A DNA stretch of 12,809 nucleotides from contig CALGGY010000017.1 in assembly GCA_937915785.1 (NCBI GenBank), forward strand, positions 1 to 12,809. Reading direction: 5' to 3'. The translations under genes were made by a program, and so were the position numbers. How positions within the stretch are numbered: position 1 is the stretch's first letter; each line of letters begins with the position of its first letter. Of the stretch, positions 9,001 through 12,119 are shown piece after piece. The stretch comes from an uncultured Bacteroidales bacterium (GTDB taxonomy: Bacteria; Bacteroidota; Bacteroidia; Bacteroidales; P3). Below the pieces are notes generated by a model that did not search any database, had not been told where the DNA came from, and saw only the letters and a list, made by a program, of their open reading frames with translations.

Positions 9001-11552
9001 TTGAAGTCATCGAAATCACTGTCAACGACACTCTCCGCGACACCATGCGTGTTGAAATCTGTGCAGGTATCACCCTCGACACCAACGGCCACCTCGGCTG
9101 CGTTCCGGTTAGCGGACAGAACTACGCTCCCTACTGGCTACAGGGCGTTTACACACAGTACCTGCGCGACACGGTAACGGGCTGTTTCCAGAACTTGGTG
9201 ATAGACCTCACTGTGAGCGACACCATACGCGACACGCTCTACCACACCATCTGTCCGAGCGGACACTTTACACACAACAACATCACCTACACCGATACCG
9301 GTACATATAGCCAGAAGCTGAAGACTCCTCAGGGCTGCGACAGTATCCTTGCCATAGTGATAGACCGCAGCGACACCCTGCGCGAGACCATCTACCGCAA
9401 CATGTGTTTTGGCAGCTACTTCTCGCTCAACGGCCAAACGTACTACGACACCGGCGTTTACAAACAGCCGCTCTCTAACCTCGACGGCTGCGACAGCATC
9501 CTCACCCTTGTGCTGACCTATTCCGACACCCTGCGCGACACCATACATCCTGTAATCTGCGCTGGCGACACGCTCACGCACAACAACTACAAATATTTCC
9601 GCACAGGCTTGTACAACCAGTACTATGTGAGCGACCACGGCTGCGACAGCTTGTTCTACATCGACCTTAGGGTGCGCGACACCATCTTCGGCCACGTGTA
9701 CGACACCATCTGTGCAGGAGCCACGGCAACCTATAACGGCGAGTCGTTCACCCTGCCGGGCGACTACCCGCAGTTGCTGAGGGCTACCGTGGGTTGCGAC
9801 AGTTTCCTCACGGTGCACATATATGTTAACGACACGCTGCGCGACACCATCTATCAGACGGTATGCGCCGGCCAGACCATCACTGTCAACGACTCCGTGT
9901 ACTGGATACAGGGCGAGTACAAGCAGTGGCTCCGCGACCCGCAGACCGACTGCTTCCACAACTATGTTATCTACCTCAACGTCAACGACACCATCCGCGA
10001 CACCATAGAGCCGTGGGTATGTGCCGGCCAGACCTTCTACTGGAACCGCATTCCTTACACCATCGACGGCTGGTACCGTCAGGAGTTCCGCACACCCGAA
10101 GGCTGCGACAGCATACTGCACATACACCTTATAGTGGGCGACACCCTGCGCGACACCGTCTATTTCTCGGTATGTTCGGGCCACACGCTCACGCACAACA
10201 ACGTAACCTACGACTCCACGGGCTGGTACCGCCAGAACCTTAAGAACTTCGACGACTGCGACAGCATACTGCACATCCATCTTACCGTAGAGGATACCAT
10301 ACGCGGCCATTTCTACGACACCATCTGCTACGGCGACACCTACACCTTCCACGGTTCAACCTGCTACATACCGGGCGTTTACCCCTACGTCACCACCAAT
10401 CGCGAGGGCTGCGACAGTATAGCCTATCTGCACCTGCATGTGAACGACACAATCATCACGCATGTGTACGACACTATATGCCGCGACGACAGATACTACT
10501 TCTTAGATACTGTTTACGACTGCACGGGCGATTACCCGCATGTTTTGCAGCGCACCACCGGCTGTGACAGCACCGTGATACTGCACCTCTTCGAGCGTGA
10601 CTCCATACAGTCGCACCACTACGACACCATCTGCAACAACTCTAATTTCCGCTACTACGGCGAATTGCTTACCCGCACCGGTGCCTATCCACACCGCCAT
10701 ATCAGCGTGCTCACCGGCTGCGACAGCACAGAGTGGCTCCATCTGAAGGTACTCGATCCGCCGATAATCAGCATCCTCGACTCAGGGGCATACTGCGAAG
10801 GCGGCCACGCCACACTCAAGGCCAACACCAACGCCAACTACATCACATGGACCTCGTCGCCCTACGACCCGACACTCAACGGACAGGACCACAACTTCAC
10901 CATCTACGTTGCTCCCGACCGCTATACCGAGTACACGGCCACGGTTGACATACGTCCTTATAACTGCCACAACACCGATATGCATGCTCTGAACAAGCCT
11001 GCCAAGGTGGAAGCCCGCATAAGCATGAGTCCGGAGGAGATTACGGCGGAGAACCTGCAGGCCACCTTCACCGACGTCAGCGTGGGAACGATAATGTACC
11101 GCGAATGGCTGTTCCACGAAAACCTGCCCACAGTTCCCGACCACCGTTATTTCAACCGACCAGTTGTAACCTATACCTCGAGCATGGAGAGCGACTCGCT
11201 CGAAGTTACACTGATAGTAACTAACGACGAGGGCTGCTACGACACCGCCGTACGTCTATTCCCGATATTCCGTGGCGATGTTTGGGTGCCCAACGCTTTC
11301 ACCCCCGGACGCATAGGCGCCAACCGCCTGCTGAGGGTGGGCTACTACAACCTGCTCGAGTACGAGATATTCATCTACACCCGCGAGGGCTTGCAGGTGT
11401 TCCACAGCACCGACCCGGAGATAAGCTGGGACGGCACCTACAAGAACCAAGACTGCAAGACAGGGTCGTATGTGTACATAGTGCACTACCGCACCAAATC
11501 GCGCCCAAGCGAATCCTACGAAAAGAAAGGATCAGTGCTGCTGATAAGGTAA
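3..11552 (+). CDS. Giant modular T9SS-secreted surface protein (5' partial)
   Basis: A very large cell-surface or secreted protein, probably an adhesin or extracellular matrix/stalk protein; the specific ligand is unknown. The frame is open from the first codon at position 3, with no stop before 11550-11552 (TAA). The ATG at 69 is therefore an internal Met, and the signal peptide must lie upstream of the window. The visible part is 3849 codons. Modules in order: Fn3-like; two [GLUG beta-helix + Big-like] units; putative Ig; three glycine-rich domains interleaved with small 'W-Y' and 'YRITGD' modules; twelve two-cysteine repeats; Ig/PKD-like modules; and a gliding-motility-type C-terminal domain starting VWVPNAFTPG and ending GSVLLIR. 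That last domain is known to direct substrates through the type IX system across the outer membrane. No membrane segment is visible. Codons from about 8880 onward are richer in C/G third positions than the middle of the gene. The domain order is read directly; the adhesive or structural role is inferred. Confidence 0.93.
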   Translation, partial: QSTGASSTTYSVWPGQYRWYSFMPPVLSCPPVYNLAVSGSTLSWTECGTATQWILEYGTAGFTQGTGTRVMVSGTPSYNISSLSSGIYDFYVRPFCSVGDTGVAQLITVPWNYTYCGGNGTQANPYLICNETDLRDLSRVVNAGVSYSNTYFRLVNNIAMAQGAFTPIGSPTTPFCGHFDGNSRSITNLTMTNTTGQHNGLFGMLIGGSISNLTVGGTVAGGDTTGGIVGSAINSTIKNCVNNASVSGAYRAHGGIAGCIRNTKVLDCRNTGTIGDASYYEHGGIVGDAYDKSAIRRCVNTGTVSGTSSGYYHGGIVGRFYNTSCSGDTVGVFACRNTVSMTGYYYVGGIAGYMYYGNIDSCYNTAAVNGYYYIGGIAGYGYYSKIRRSSNRGNVTNTSGSYTGGIVGYMYSISSCYGYIQHCVNTGHVTSVGTYVGGIAGYTYYYMYVENNTNSGDVTSTNTSATSYVGGIVGYDGYYVYLRYNLNGGFVKSSGGGVGGICGYSYGSAYVTYNLNVNNVKGGSNCAAIAGTGIVAATNYWDKQMCPTTFLYATTVNATCAKNTADIVGLATYPSTSYFTAVANLYPIPTGLQDSLGSKLAATPIRLVNNENVNNVTQNFTVGTLNSVSWTSSDPGVISVSGANATVRNSGMTMFTGTTSGMQKHIWLINEPTFCGGSGTQADPWLICRHQTLDSLAMFVNLGIDFEGKYFKLVGDLDLSSYSNWCVIGASMATPFKGHFDGNNKTISNLKVTGTTQYRGLFGVVIGASQTSKAEIHHLTVKGDVSGGTYTGGVVGYCDYTNIKSIHNYVNVSGAYTYHGGIAGRAYNYCRFDSCYNRGHVQGTGYSGGILGDMYYYGSIRNSRNDTSLSMTYYTGGIVGNMEYYDTIENCVNTGDIIGATYYSAGIAGRKYYYGYIRNCSNSGDINSNTYSVGGIVGYMYSYQFLRNCHNTGNITGTYNIGGIAGYYYCGGNTSQTSIYVVDSCTNAGGVSGTYQIGGIIGYGYGTHMHFCQNRGNVNATSYAVGGIIGYNYYYGLIAGSNNYGDVTTSYTGTTWTSTPYGTGGIVGCSNYGTNVSGTATYVLDSCNNYGDVKSAAYLTGGIIGQLYYYAGSVRKCHNYGNVAGTYYVGGISGFHRGAYNSTATYAPYLISCSNAGEVTGTYYVGGVVGRNGYTSYGYNANVQECVNIGRVTASYYGGGIAGYNYGYGSTTYRAVISGCLNAGIVEATTNYAGGICGYTYTSTYALQQYNLNVGNVVSSGTYKGGVDGYSYAPTSCYFDTLMCPVQYYYYGSAATTTTAKRTSALTDGTFNPSATYFTATSGLYPRPTSIANHPITILAATPVFLDETNPTNHVGNVNTCYTVGTGNNVSWSSSDPSKTTISGSDGVVIALGTPTITATKDTVITKDVDLAITALPNFGTFTYPSIVDTIGKTLSGIRPSLSSGCVFFSNDLPAGLTLNASTGEISGVIYDTINTTFTVMASCTGCIMSQATVNIRIVPALICAGYATTLPAGETWYYDDQFTRQVTGPVVIDNNTTFYARGDAGTIINDFSYTGTTQTYSIPPLADSLRLQVWGAQGGKGSQSTATYYDGGKGGYSEGIVRVNGGETLYIMVGGKGPDATGLTTTGVTYLGGWNGGGAAGNHTYSSAYQSGSGGGGTDIRINSNSLYARVIVAGGGGGTGYTSTYYGGVGGGLQGTYYNSTYSGQPGTQTAGGSGSTGGSYAFGTSTGSNVNGQAGDFGQGGQGGYGTSCTGGGGGGGGWYGGGGGRSGASTVCYGGAGGSGYVYTAATAGDYPSGCLLNSSYYLNNAQTIAGDVSFESPAGGSETGHEGNGFARITTYYSSAKHYIVNILPRVTANISGDTTICGTGATATLTIRFTGGAPYRYRITGDASDRTANSDVVTIQVSPTTSTLYYVTYVKSTVTGCEAVPTGLFGIGIVEVCGSSVLCAGDSLALPANYTWYTDQNLSQPVIGTKVAPNVNTTYYRQGSFYNVVVVPRGVATILDTVYNTCADSSALLTINFTGIPPFRYRITGDISDRVTSNFIDTVRVYTDTSAIYKVTFFSDQNTRCSGIIAHSNAQVILCDQPIICYGDTVWLPAGQWYYDFYKTRPITTPYVIPDQTTVYYLKVDDTTNFSYTGDVQEYTVPAGTDSVFMQVWGAQGGGSVYHAKVGGKGGFSEGKMSVNGISTLYVYVGGEGNTGVTSVDGGWNGGGGVTAAISSSSANSHLGSGGGATDISTVGGACTLDSYFRYVRSAASYAGRVIVAGGGGGAEYGQGTAGGGLSGEGTYAGTQSAAGTAYNPNATSYVTLYAGGLGYGVSTTGGHHNHAMGACGGGGYYGGGAYAYNGSQTYMQGFGGSGYVGTLSNARTVAGNSSFPSVSGSTETGHEGDGYARIIAKGSREFTVLVLDNTEATMVDSVIDICNGQSAQLHINFSGTPPFTYRITGENFDRTSTTNRATVSVSPTVTTNYQVTYVEGDICEGLPSSSYTTVRVCNQPIICAGDTAYLPAGTWYTDANLTQQINSSFVTPTLTTTYYTTNNGTFTVSVNPVATASITTDTFNICDSAAVLRIVFTGTSPYYYRITGDNTDRVSVHDTVYLPVSPDTSTQYHITAFSDVYCDGLFNNDVATVLVCDQPIICKGDTVWLDSTKTWFRDSTCLDTIRTHFVVPTQTTTYYFGGGSGGDTIGFHYTGSEQTYIVPAGVDSVFMQVWGAQGGTSTAQGGKGGYSEGTMAVTTGTVLNVYVGGAGIELTVSSNIGGFNGGGGAGKGSSANSASGGGASDIRINSTSLYARAIVAGGGGGGAGASQSPLAVGGVGGGLQGANGIHTSNTVGSPTQSSTCGGSGATQTSPGYGSTRSAQTTGAFGQGGWGYPVSSGSGGGGGGSGYVYTASTASNFPSGCLLNSSYYLSNAQTIAGDQAFESPSGSTETGHTGNGYARITTIGPNTQAFRVTVKPSYNDTIRDTICAGASYIHNDSVYTLQGTYYQYFESYDHCDSIEVIEITVNDTLRDTMRVEICAGITLDTNGHLGCVPVSGQNYAPYWLQGVYTQYLRDTVTGCFQNLVIDLTVSDTIRDTLYHTICPSGHFTHNNITYTDTGTYSQKLKTPQGCDSILAIVIDRSDTLRETIYRNMCFGSYFSLNGQTYYDTGVYKQPLSNLDGCDSILTLVLTYSDTLRDTIHPVICAGDTLTHNNYKYFRTGLYNQYYVSDHGCDSLFYIDLRVRDTIFGHVYDTICAGATATYNGESFTLPGDYPQLLRATVGCDSFLTVHIYVNDTLRDTIYQTVCAGQTITVNDSVYWIQGEYKQWLRDPQTDCFHNYVIYLNVNDTIRDTIEPWVCAGQTFYWNRIPYTIDGWYRQEFRTPEGCDSILHIHLIVGDTLRDTVYFSVCSGHTLTHNNVTYDSTGWYRQNLKNFDDCDSILHIHLTVEDTIRGHFYDTICYGDTYTFHGSTCYIPGVYPYVTTNREGCDSIAYLHLHVNDTIITHVYDTICRDDRYYFLDTVYDCTGDYPHVLQRTTGCDSTVILHLFERDSIQSHHYDTICNNSNFRYYGELLTRTGAYPHRHISVLTGCDSTEWLHLKVLDPPIISILDSGAYCEGGHATLKANTNANYITWTSSPYDPTLNGQDHNFTIYVAPDRYTEYTATVDIRPYNCHNTDMHALNKPAKVEARISMSPEEITAENLQATFTDVSVGTIMYREWLFHENLPTVPDHRYFNRPVVTYTSSMESDSLEVTLIVTNDEGCYDTAVRLFPIFRGDVWVPNAFTPGRIGANRLLRVGYYNLLEYEIFIYTREGLQVFHSTDPEISWDGTYKNQDCKTGSYVYIVHYRTKSRPSESYEKKGSVLLIR
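78..345 (+). other. Fn3-like domain of the giant protein
   Basis: This segment runs from SCPPVYNLAVSG through TLSWTECGTATQWILEYG to FYVRPFCSVGDTGVAQ. The pattern of CPP start, SW strand, W..EYG and YVR.C..GDTG is the usual Bacteroidota fibronectin-III-like module seen in T9SS substrates. The residues before it (…VWPGQYRWYSF) look like the tail of another domain outside the window. The assignment rests on pattern recognition, not a profile search. Confidence 0.65.
348..1770 (+). repeat. GLUG-type beta-helix array 1
   Basis: The array opens with a cap reading CGGNGTQANPYLIC, then YFRLVNNIAMAQGAFTPIG, then FCGHFDGNSRSITNLT and NGLFG. This is the classic entry into a GLUG right-handed beta-helix. 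From 678 onward the turn motif GGI[VAC]G recurs ten times (GGIVGS, GGIAGC, GGIVGD, GGIVGR, GGIAGY, and so on), with one degenerate last copy (AAIAGT). Between turns lie 'C.N.G.V.G' strands. From about 1030 the turns are unusually tyrosine-rich (GYMYY, GYGYY, GYTYYY). The array closes with a NYWDKQMCP cap near 1618-1644. GLUG repeats are found in large surface proteins and adhesins; the ligand here is unknown. Confidence 0.85.
1800..2020 (+). other. Big-like Ig domain 1
   Basis: Starts at LAATPIRLVNN and contains VSWTSSDPGVISVSG, the characteristic 'W.SSdp.v..v' strand of bacterial Ig-like (Big_2-type) domains, followed by a degenerate 'A.vrnsG...' strand. It links beta-helix 1 to beta-helix 2. 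An equivalent domain with the same LAATP entry follows beta-helix 2, so helix and Ig domain were probably duplicated together. Confidence 0.55.
2025..4010 (+). repeat. GLUG-type beta-helix array 2
   Basis: Begins with CGGSGTQADPWLIC, YFKLVGDLDLSS, KGHFDGNNKTISNLKV and GLFG, matching the cap of array 1 line for line. From 2376 the turn motif (GGVVG, GGIAG, GGILG, GGIVG, AGIAG, GGIIG, GGISG, GGICG) occurs fifteen times, plus a degenerate GGVDG. Turn loops are again tyrosine-rich (YYY, GYMYS, GYNYY). It closes with SCYFDTLMCP and a YFTATSGLYPRPT segment, equivalent to YFTAVANLYPIPT of array 1. It is longer than array 1 by about five turns, consistent with internal repeat expansion after duplication. 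Confidence 0.85.
4017..4253 (+). other. Big-like Ig domain 2
   Basis: Entry LAATPVFLDETNPTNHVGNV, then NNVSWSSSDPSKTTISGSDG, then a TPTITATKDT strand. It parallels the Big-like domain after array 1 in both the LAATP entry and the 'VSWSSSDP' strand, which supports duplication of a whole [helix + Ig] unit. The profile match is inferred from motif only. Confidence 0.55.
4254..4503 (+). other. Putative Ig (He_PIG-like) domain
   Basis: Contains DLPAGLTLNASTGEISGV, the hallmark 'LP.GL.ln..tG.isG.p' signature of the putative-Ig (He_PIG) family, followed by 'TTFTVMASCTGC' and 'ATVNIRIV' strands. It sits at the junction between the beta-helix half and the glycine-rich half of the protein and probably acts as a spacer. 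Confidence 0.75.
4656..5526 (+). other. Glycine-rich (ALK/LTK-type) domain 1
   Basis: Entry FSYTGTTQTYSIPP, then LRLQVWGAQGGKG, GGKGGYSEG, LYIMVGGKG, GGWNGGG, GSGGGGTDIRINS, ARVIVAGGGGGTGY, a run of eight Gly followed by W-Y and five more Gly, GGSGYVYT, and exit ETGHEGNGFARIT. The WGA.GG, GGGGTDIR and R.IVAGGGGG motifs are those of the bacterial relatives of the ALK/LTK receptor glycine-rich domain. In ALK this region forms bundled polyglycine helices. The function in this bacterium is unknown; a stiff scaffold or binding module is an inference. Confidence 0.75.
5262..5306 (+). repeat. GGC microsatellite encoding polyglycine
   Basis: Eight consecutive GGC triplets at 5262-5285 are in frame as Gly codons. 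They are followed by TGG-TAC, then four GGC and one GGT. Copy-number change here would stay in frame, lengthening or shortening the Gly run without switching the gene off. The equivalent places in glycine-rich domains 2 and 3 use mixed GGT/GGC and are shorter. Confidence 0.9.
6402..7200 (+). other. Glycine-rich (ALK/LTK-type) domain 2
   Basis: Entry NFSYTGDVQEYTVPAG, then FMQVWGAQGGG, GGKGGFSEG, LYVYVGGEG, GGWNGGGG, GSGGGATDIS, GRVIVAGGGGGAEYG, ACGGGGYYGGGAY, GGSGYVG, and exit ETGHEGDGYARII. It has the same motif order as domain 1 but differs in the middle: a longer insertion with a Cys (VGGACTLDSYFRYVRSA) separates ATDIS from RVIVAG, and the polyglycine runs are shorter. The motif order makes a shared fold with domains 1 and 3 very likely. 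Confidence 0.75.
8067..8850 (+). other. Glycine-rich (ALK/LTK-type) domain 3
   Basis: Entry GFHYTGSEQTYIVPAG, then FMQVWGAQGGTS, GGKGGYSEG, LNVYVGGAG, GGFNGGGG, ASGGGASDIRINS, ARAIVAGGGGGGAG, GSGGGGGGSGYVYT, and exit ETGHTGNGYARIT. Its tail, from GSGYVYTA to the exit, is nearly the same as in domain 1 (SGCLLNSSYYL, NAQTIAGD), and the DIRINS..LYAR segment also matches domain 1 rather than domain 2. No YRITGD module follows; the protein goes directly into the stalk repeats. Confidence 0.75.
8883..10751 (+). repeat. Twelve ~51-residue two-cysteine stalk repeats
   Basis: The unit is '.DT[IL]RDT.…[IV]CAG.T…N…Y…G.Y.Q.L…GCDSI…L.V'. Copies start at 8883, 9024, 9216, 9369, 9522, 9675, 9828, 9984, 10137, 10290, 10443 and 10596. 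Eight are exactly 51 residues; copy 1 has 47, copy 2 has 64 (insertion with an extra Cys), and copies 7 and 12 have 52. Every copy has a Cys in the 'ICAG' position and one in the 'GCDS' position, usually 28 residues apart. In an exported protein these probably pair as a disulphide within each repeat. Copies 10 and 11 carry a third Cys. Tandem order suggests a stalk holding the N-terminal domains away from the cell. I do not recognise a family name. Confidence 0.9.
10752..11270 (+). other. Ig/PKD-like modules before the sorting domain
   Basis: The first part (about 10752-11012) has YCEGGHATLKANTNANYITW and a 'FTIYVAPDRYTEYTATV' strand, typical of the Ig-like unit 'C.G..v.L.a....y.W......' in T9SS proteins. 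The second (about 11013-11270) has ATFTDVSVGTIMYREWLF and VTLIVTNDEGCYDTAVR, matching the PKD pattern 'F.d.S.g.i....W.F……v.L.v.n..GC.dt'. Placement directly before the C-terminal domain is the usual context. Confidence 0.65.
11274..11549 (+). other. T9SS C-terminal sorting domain (gliding-motility type)
   Basis: Reads VWVPNAFTPG at the start, then YEIFIYTREGLQVFHS, WDGTYKNQDCKTGSYVYIVH and GSVLLIR at the very end. This matches the gliding motility-associated C-terminal (CHU_C/type B) domain, whose consensus is 'vPNaFTPNgDG.Nd……f.IfnRwG..vf.s……WDG…..g.YvY.i.y…G.v.LiR'. It directs export by the type IX secretion system. The usual NGDG.ND segment is replaced by GRIGANRL, a visible departure from consensus. 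Confidence 0.9.
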
Positions 11553-11582
11553 TGCACCCCGAAAAATTTTCGAAACATCGAT

Positions 11583-11618
11583 AGAGTGGGGGAGAGACTA
11601 TGCTCCCTCACTTTTTTG
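11583..11618 (+). terminator. Rho-independent terminator of the giant gene
   Basis: A 9-bp stem GTGGGGGAG (11586-11594) pairs with CTCCCTCAC (11603-11611) with one G-T wobble. The loop is 8 nt, and the run TTTTTT (11612-11617) follows at once. A-U pairs can extend the base of the stem to 11583. It starts about 30 bases after the TAA at 11550-11552, so it ends the giant transcript before the repeat region and insertion sequence. Confidence 0.88.
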
Positions 11619-11648
11619 TTATAAAGGCAACCTCGAACACCATCCATC

Positions 11649-11851
11649 TTCCCCATTGAAATCCTTTCAATAAAAAGACATGTCTTTGTCCAAATTTCCC
11701 ACTAGGTGAACTCTTTCAATAATGATAGATATAACACAAATGTCCCCATTTAGGTGAACTCTTTCGATAGAAAAAAATGTGTCCATGTGCAAAGTTCCCC
11801 GTCAGATGAATCCTTTCAATAGCCAATCGAAAAAATATAAGGTATGTGCAA
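11649..11851. repeat. Degenerate ~50-bp tandem repeat, four copies
   Basis: Each unit has TTCCCC, a few bases, [AG]GTGAA-[CT]CTTTCAATA, an A-rich stretch, then a TGTG/TGTCC-CAAA segment. The TTCCCC elements are at 11649, 11696, 11742 (GTCCCC) and 11795. The CTTTCAATA cores start at 11662, 11711, 11759 and 11811, giving steps of 49, 48 and 52. The A-rich and CAAA parts are also shared (ATGTGCAAAG at 11785 and ATGTGCAATA at 11844), so the entire unit is repeated rather than a fixed repeat with unique spacers. Copy 1 contains a 7-3-7 inverted repeat (11655-11671) and a 14-bp palindrome (11674-11687). Function unknown. Confidence 0.75.
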
Positions 11852-12067
11852 TATGTAATTCAATATCACGTAAATAATTAAAGAATCCCCAATTCCAAGC
11901 ACTATATAACTGATCCGAAGCCGTTATGGTGATGCTGTCGTTTACGGATGACAGCATCATCGTTGCTTTAAATCGCCAGTGTGCATTGACTTTTCCGGAA
12001 GCATCACTGTTGATAACTTTGTTGAAAAATATTTCTGTCAAAGGGAGCCGCCGATGAAAAAAAAGTG
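11852..12067. other. Non-coding stretch before the insertion sequence
   Basis: About 215 bases with no convincing gene. It contains one strong hairpin (listed separately) and a short G/C-rich patch GGGAGCCGCCG at 12043-12053 next to an A-run. That patch could mark the left tip of the insertion sequence, but the matching right end is outside the window, so the element boundary cannot be fixed here. Confidence 0.5.
11928..11961. other. Isolated 12-bp-stem inverted repeat
   Basis: GGTGATGCTGTC (11928-11939) pairs with GACAGCATCATC (11950-11961) around a 10-nt loop. The inner nine pairs are perfect, and the outer three include one wobble. Only a weak T-rich tail (GTTGCTTTA) follows on the plus strand and none on the minus, so it is a poor terminator. 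It could be a protein-binding site, a small structured RNA element or a relic of an earlier element. Confidence 0.6.
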
Positions 12068-12094
12068 TATTTTTGCATAGTGTATATACACTAT
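12068..12094 (+). promoter_or_regulatory. Possible transposase promoter -7 box with palindromic operator
   Basis: TATTTTTG at 12068-12075 fits the Bacteroidota -7 consensus TAnnTTTG exactly. Right behind it, 12077-12094 is an 18-bp perfect palindrome (ATAGTGTATATACACTAT), where transcription would be expected to start. No TTTG -33 box is visible at the usual distance upstream (the region there is GGGAGCC), so the promoter call is only half supported. The palindrome could be a repressor operator or fold at the 5' end of the mRNA to limit transposase expression. Confidence 0.4.
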
Positions 12095-12119
12095 ATTATT
12101 AACCAATTTATTGAGAGCT

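Noticed and set aside
9138..10352. Long minus-strand open frame opposite the stalk repeats (404 residues)
   Set aside because: A shadow of the repeated GAC-ACC codons: its product is a Val/Ala/Gly/Tyr-rich repeat with the same period as the stalk and no independent features.
11649..11851. Short CRISPR array suggested by CTTTCAATA repeats at ~50-bp steps
   Set aside because: Repeats are imperfect, the step varies (49, 48, 52), and the intervening segments resemble each other rather than being unique spacers. No cas gene is present.
12008..12016. TGTTGATAA as a DnaA box
   Set aside because: A single near-match (one mismatch to TGTGGATAA) without a cluster or an AT-rich unwinding region.
11802..12041. 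Minus-strand open frame of 79 residues in the spacer
   Set aside because: No recognisable domain; it runs through the hairpin and the tail of the tandem repeat and has no supporting promoter. I cannot exclude a relic coding region.
12111..12113. TTG at 12111 as an alternative transposase start
   Set aside because: The in-frame ATG at 12120 is a better start, and only three codons separate them.
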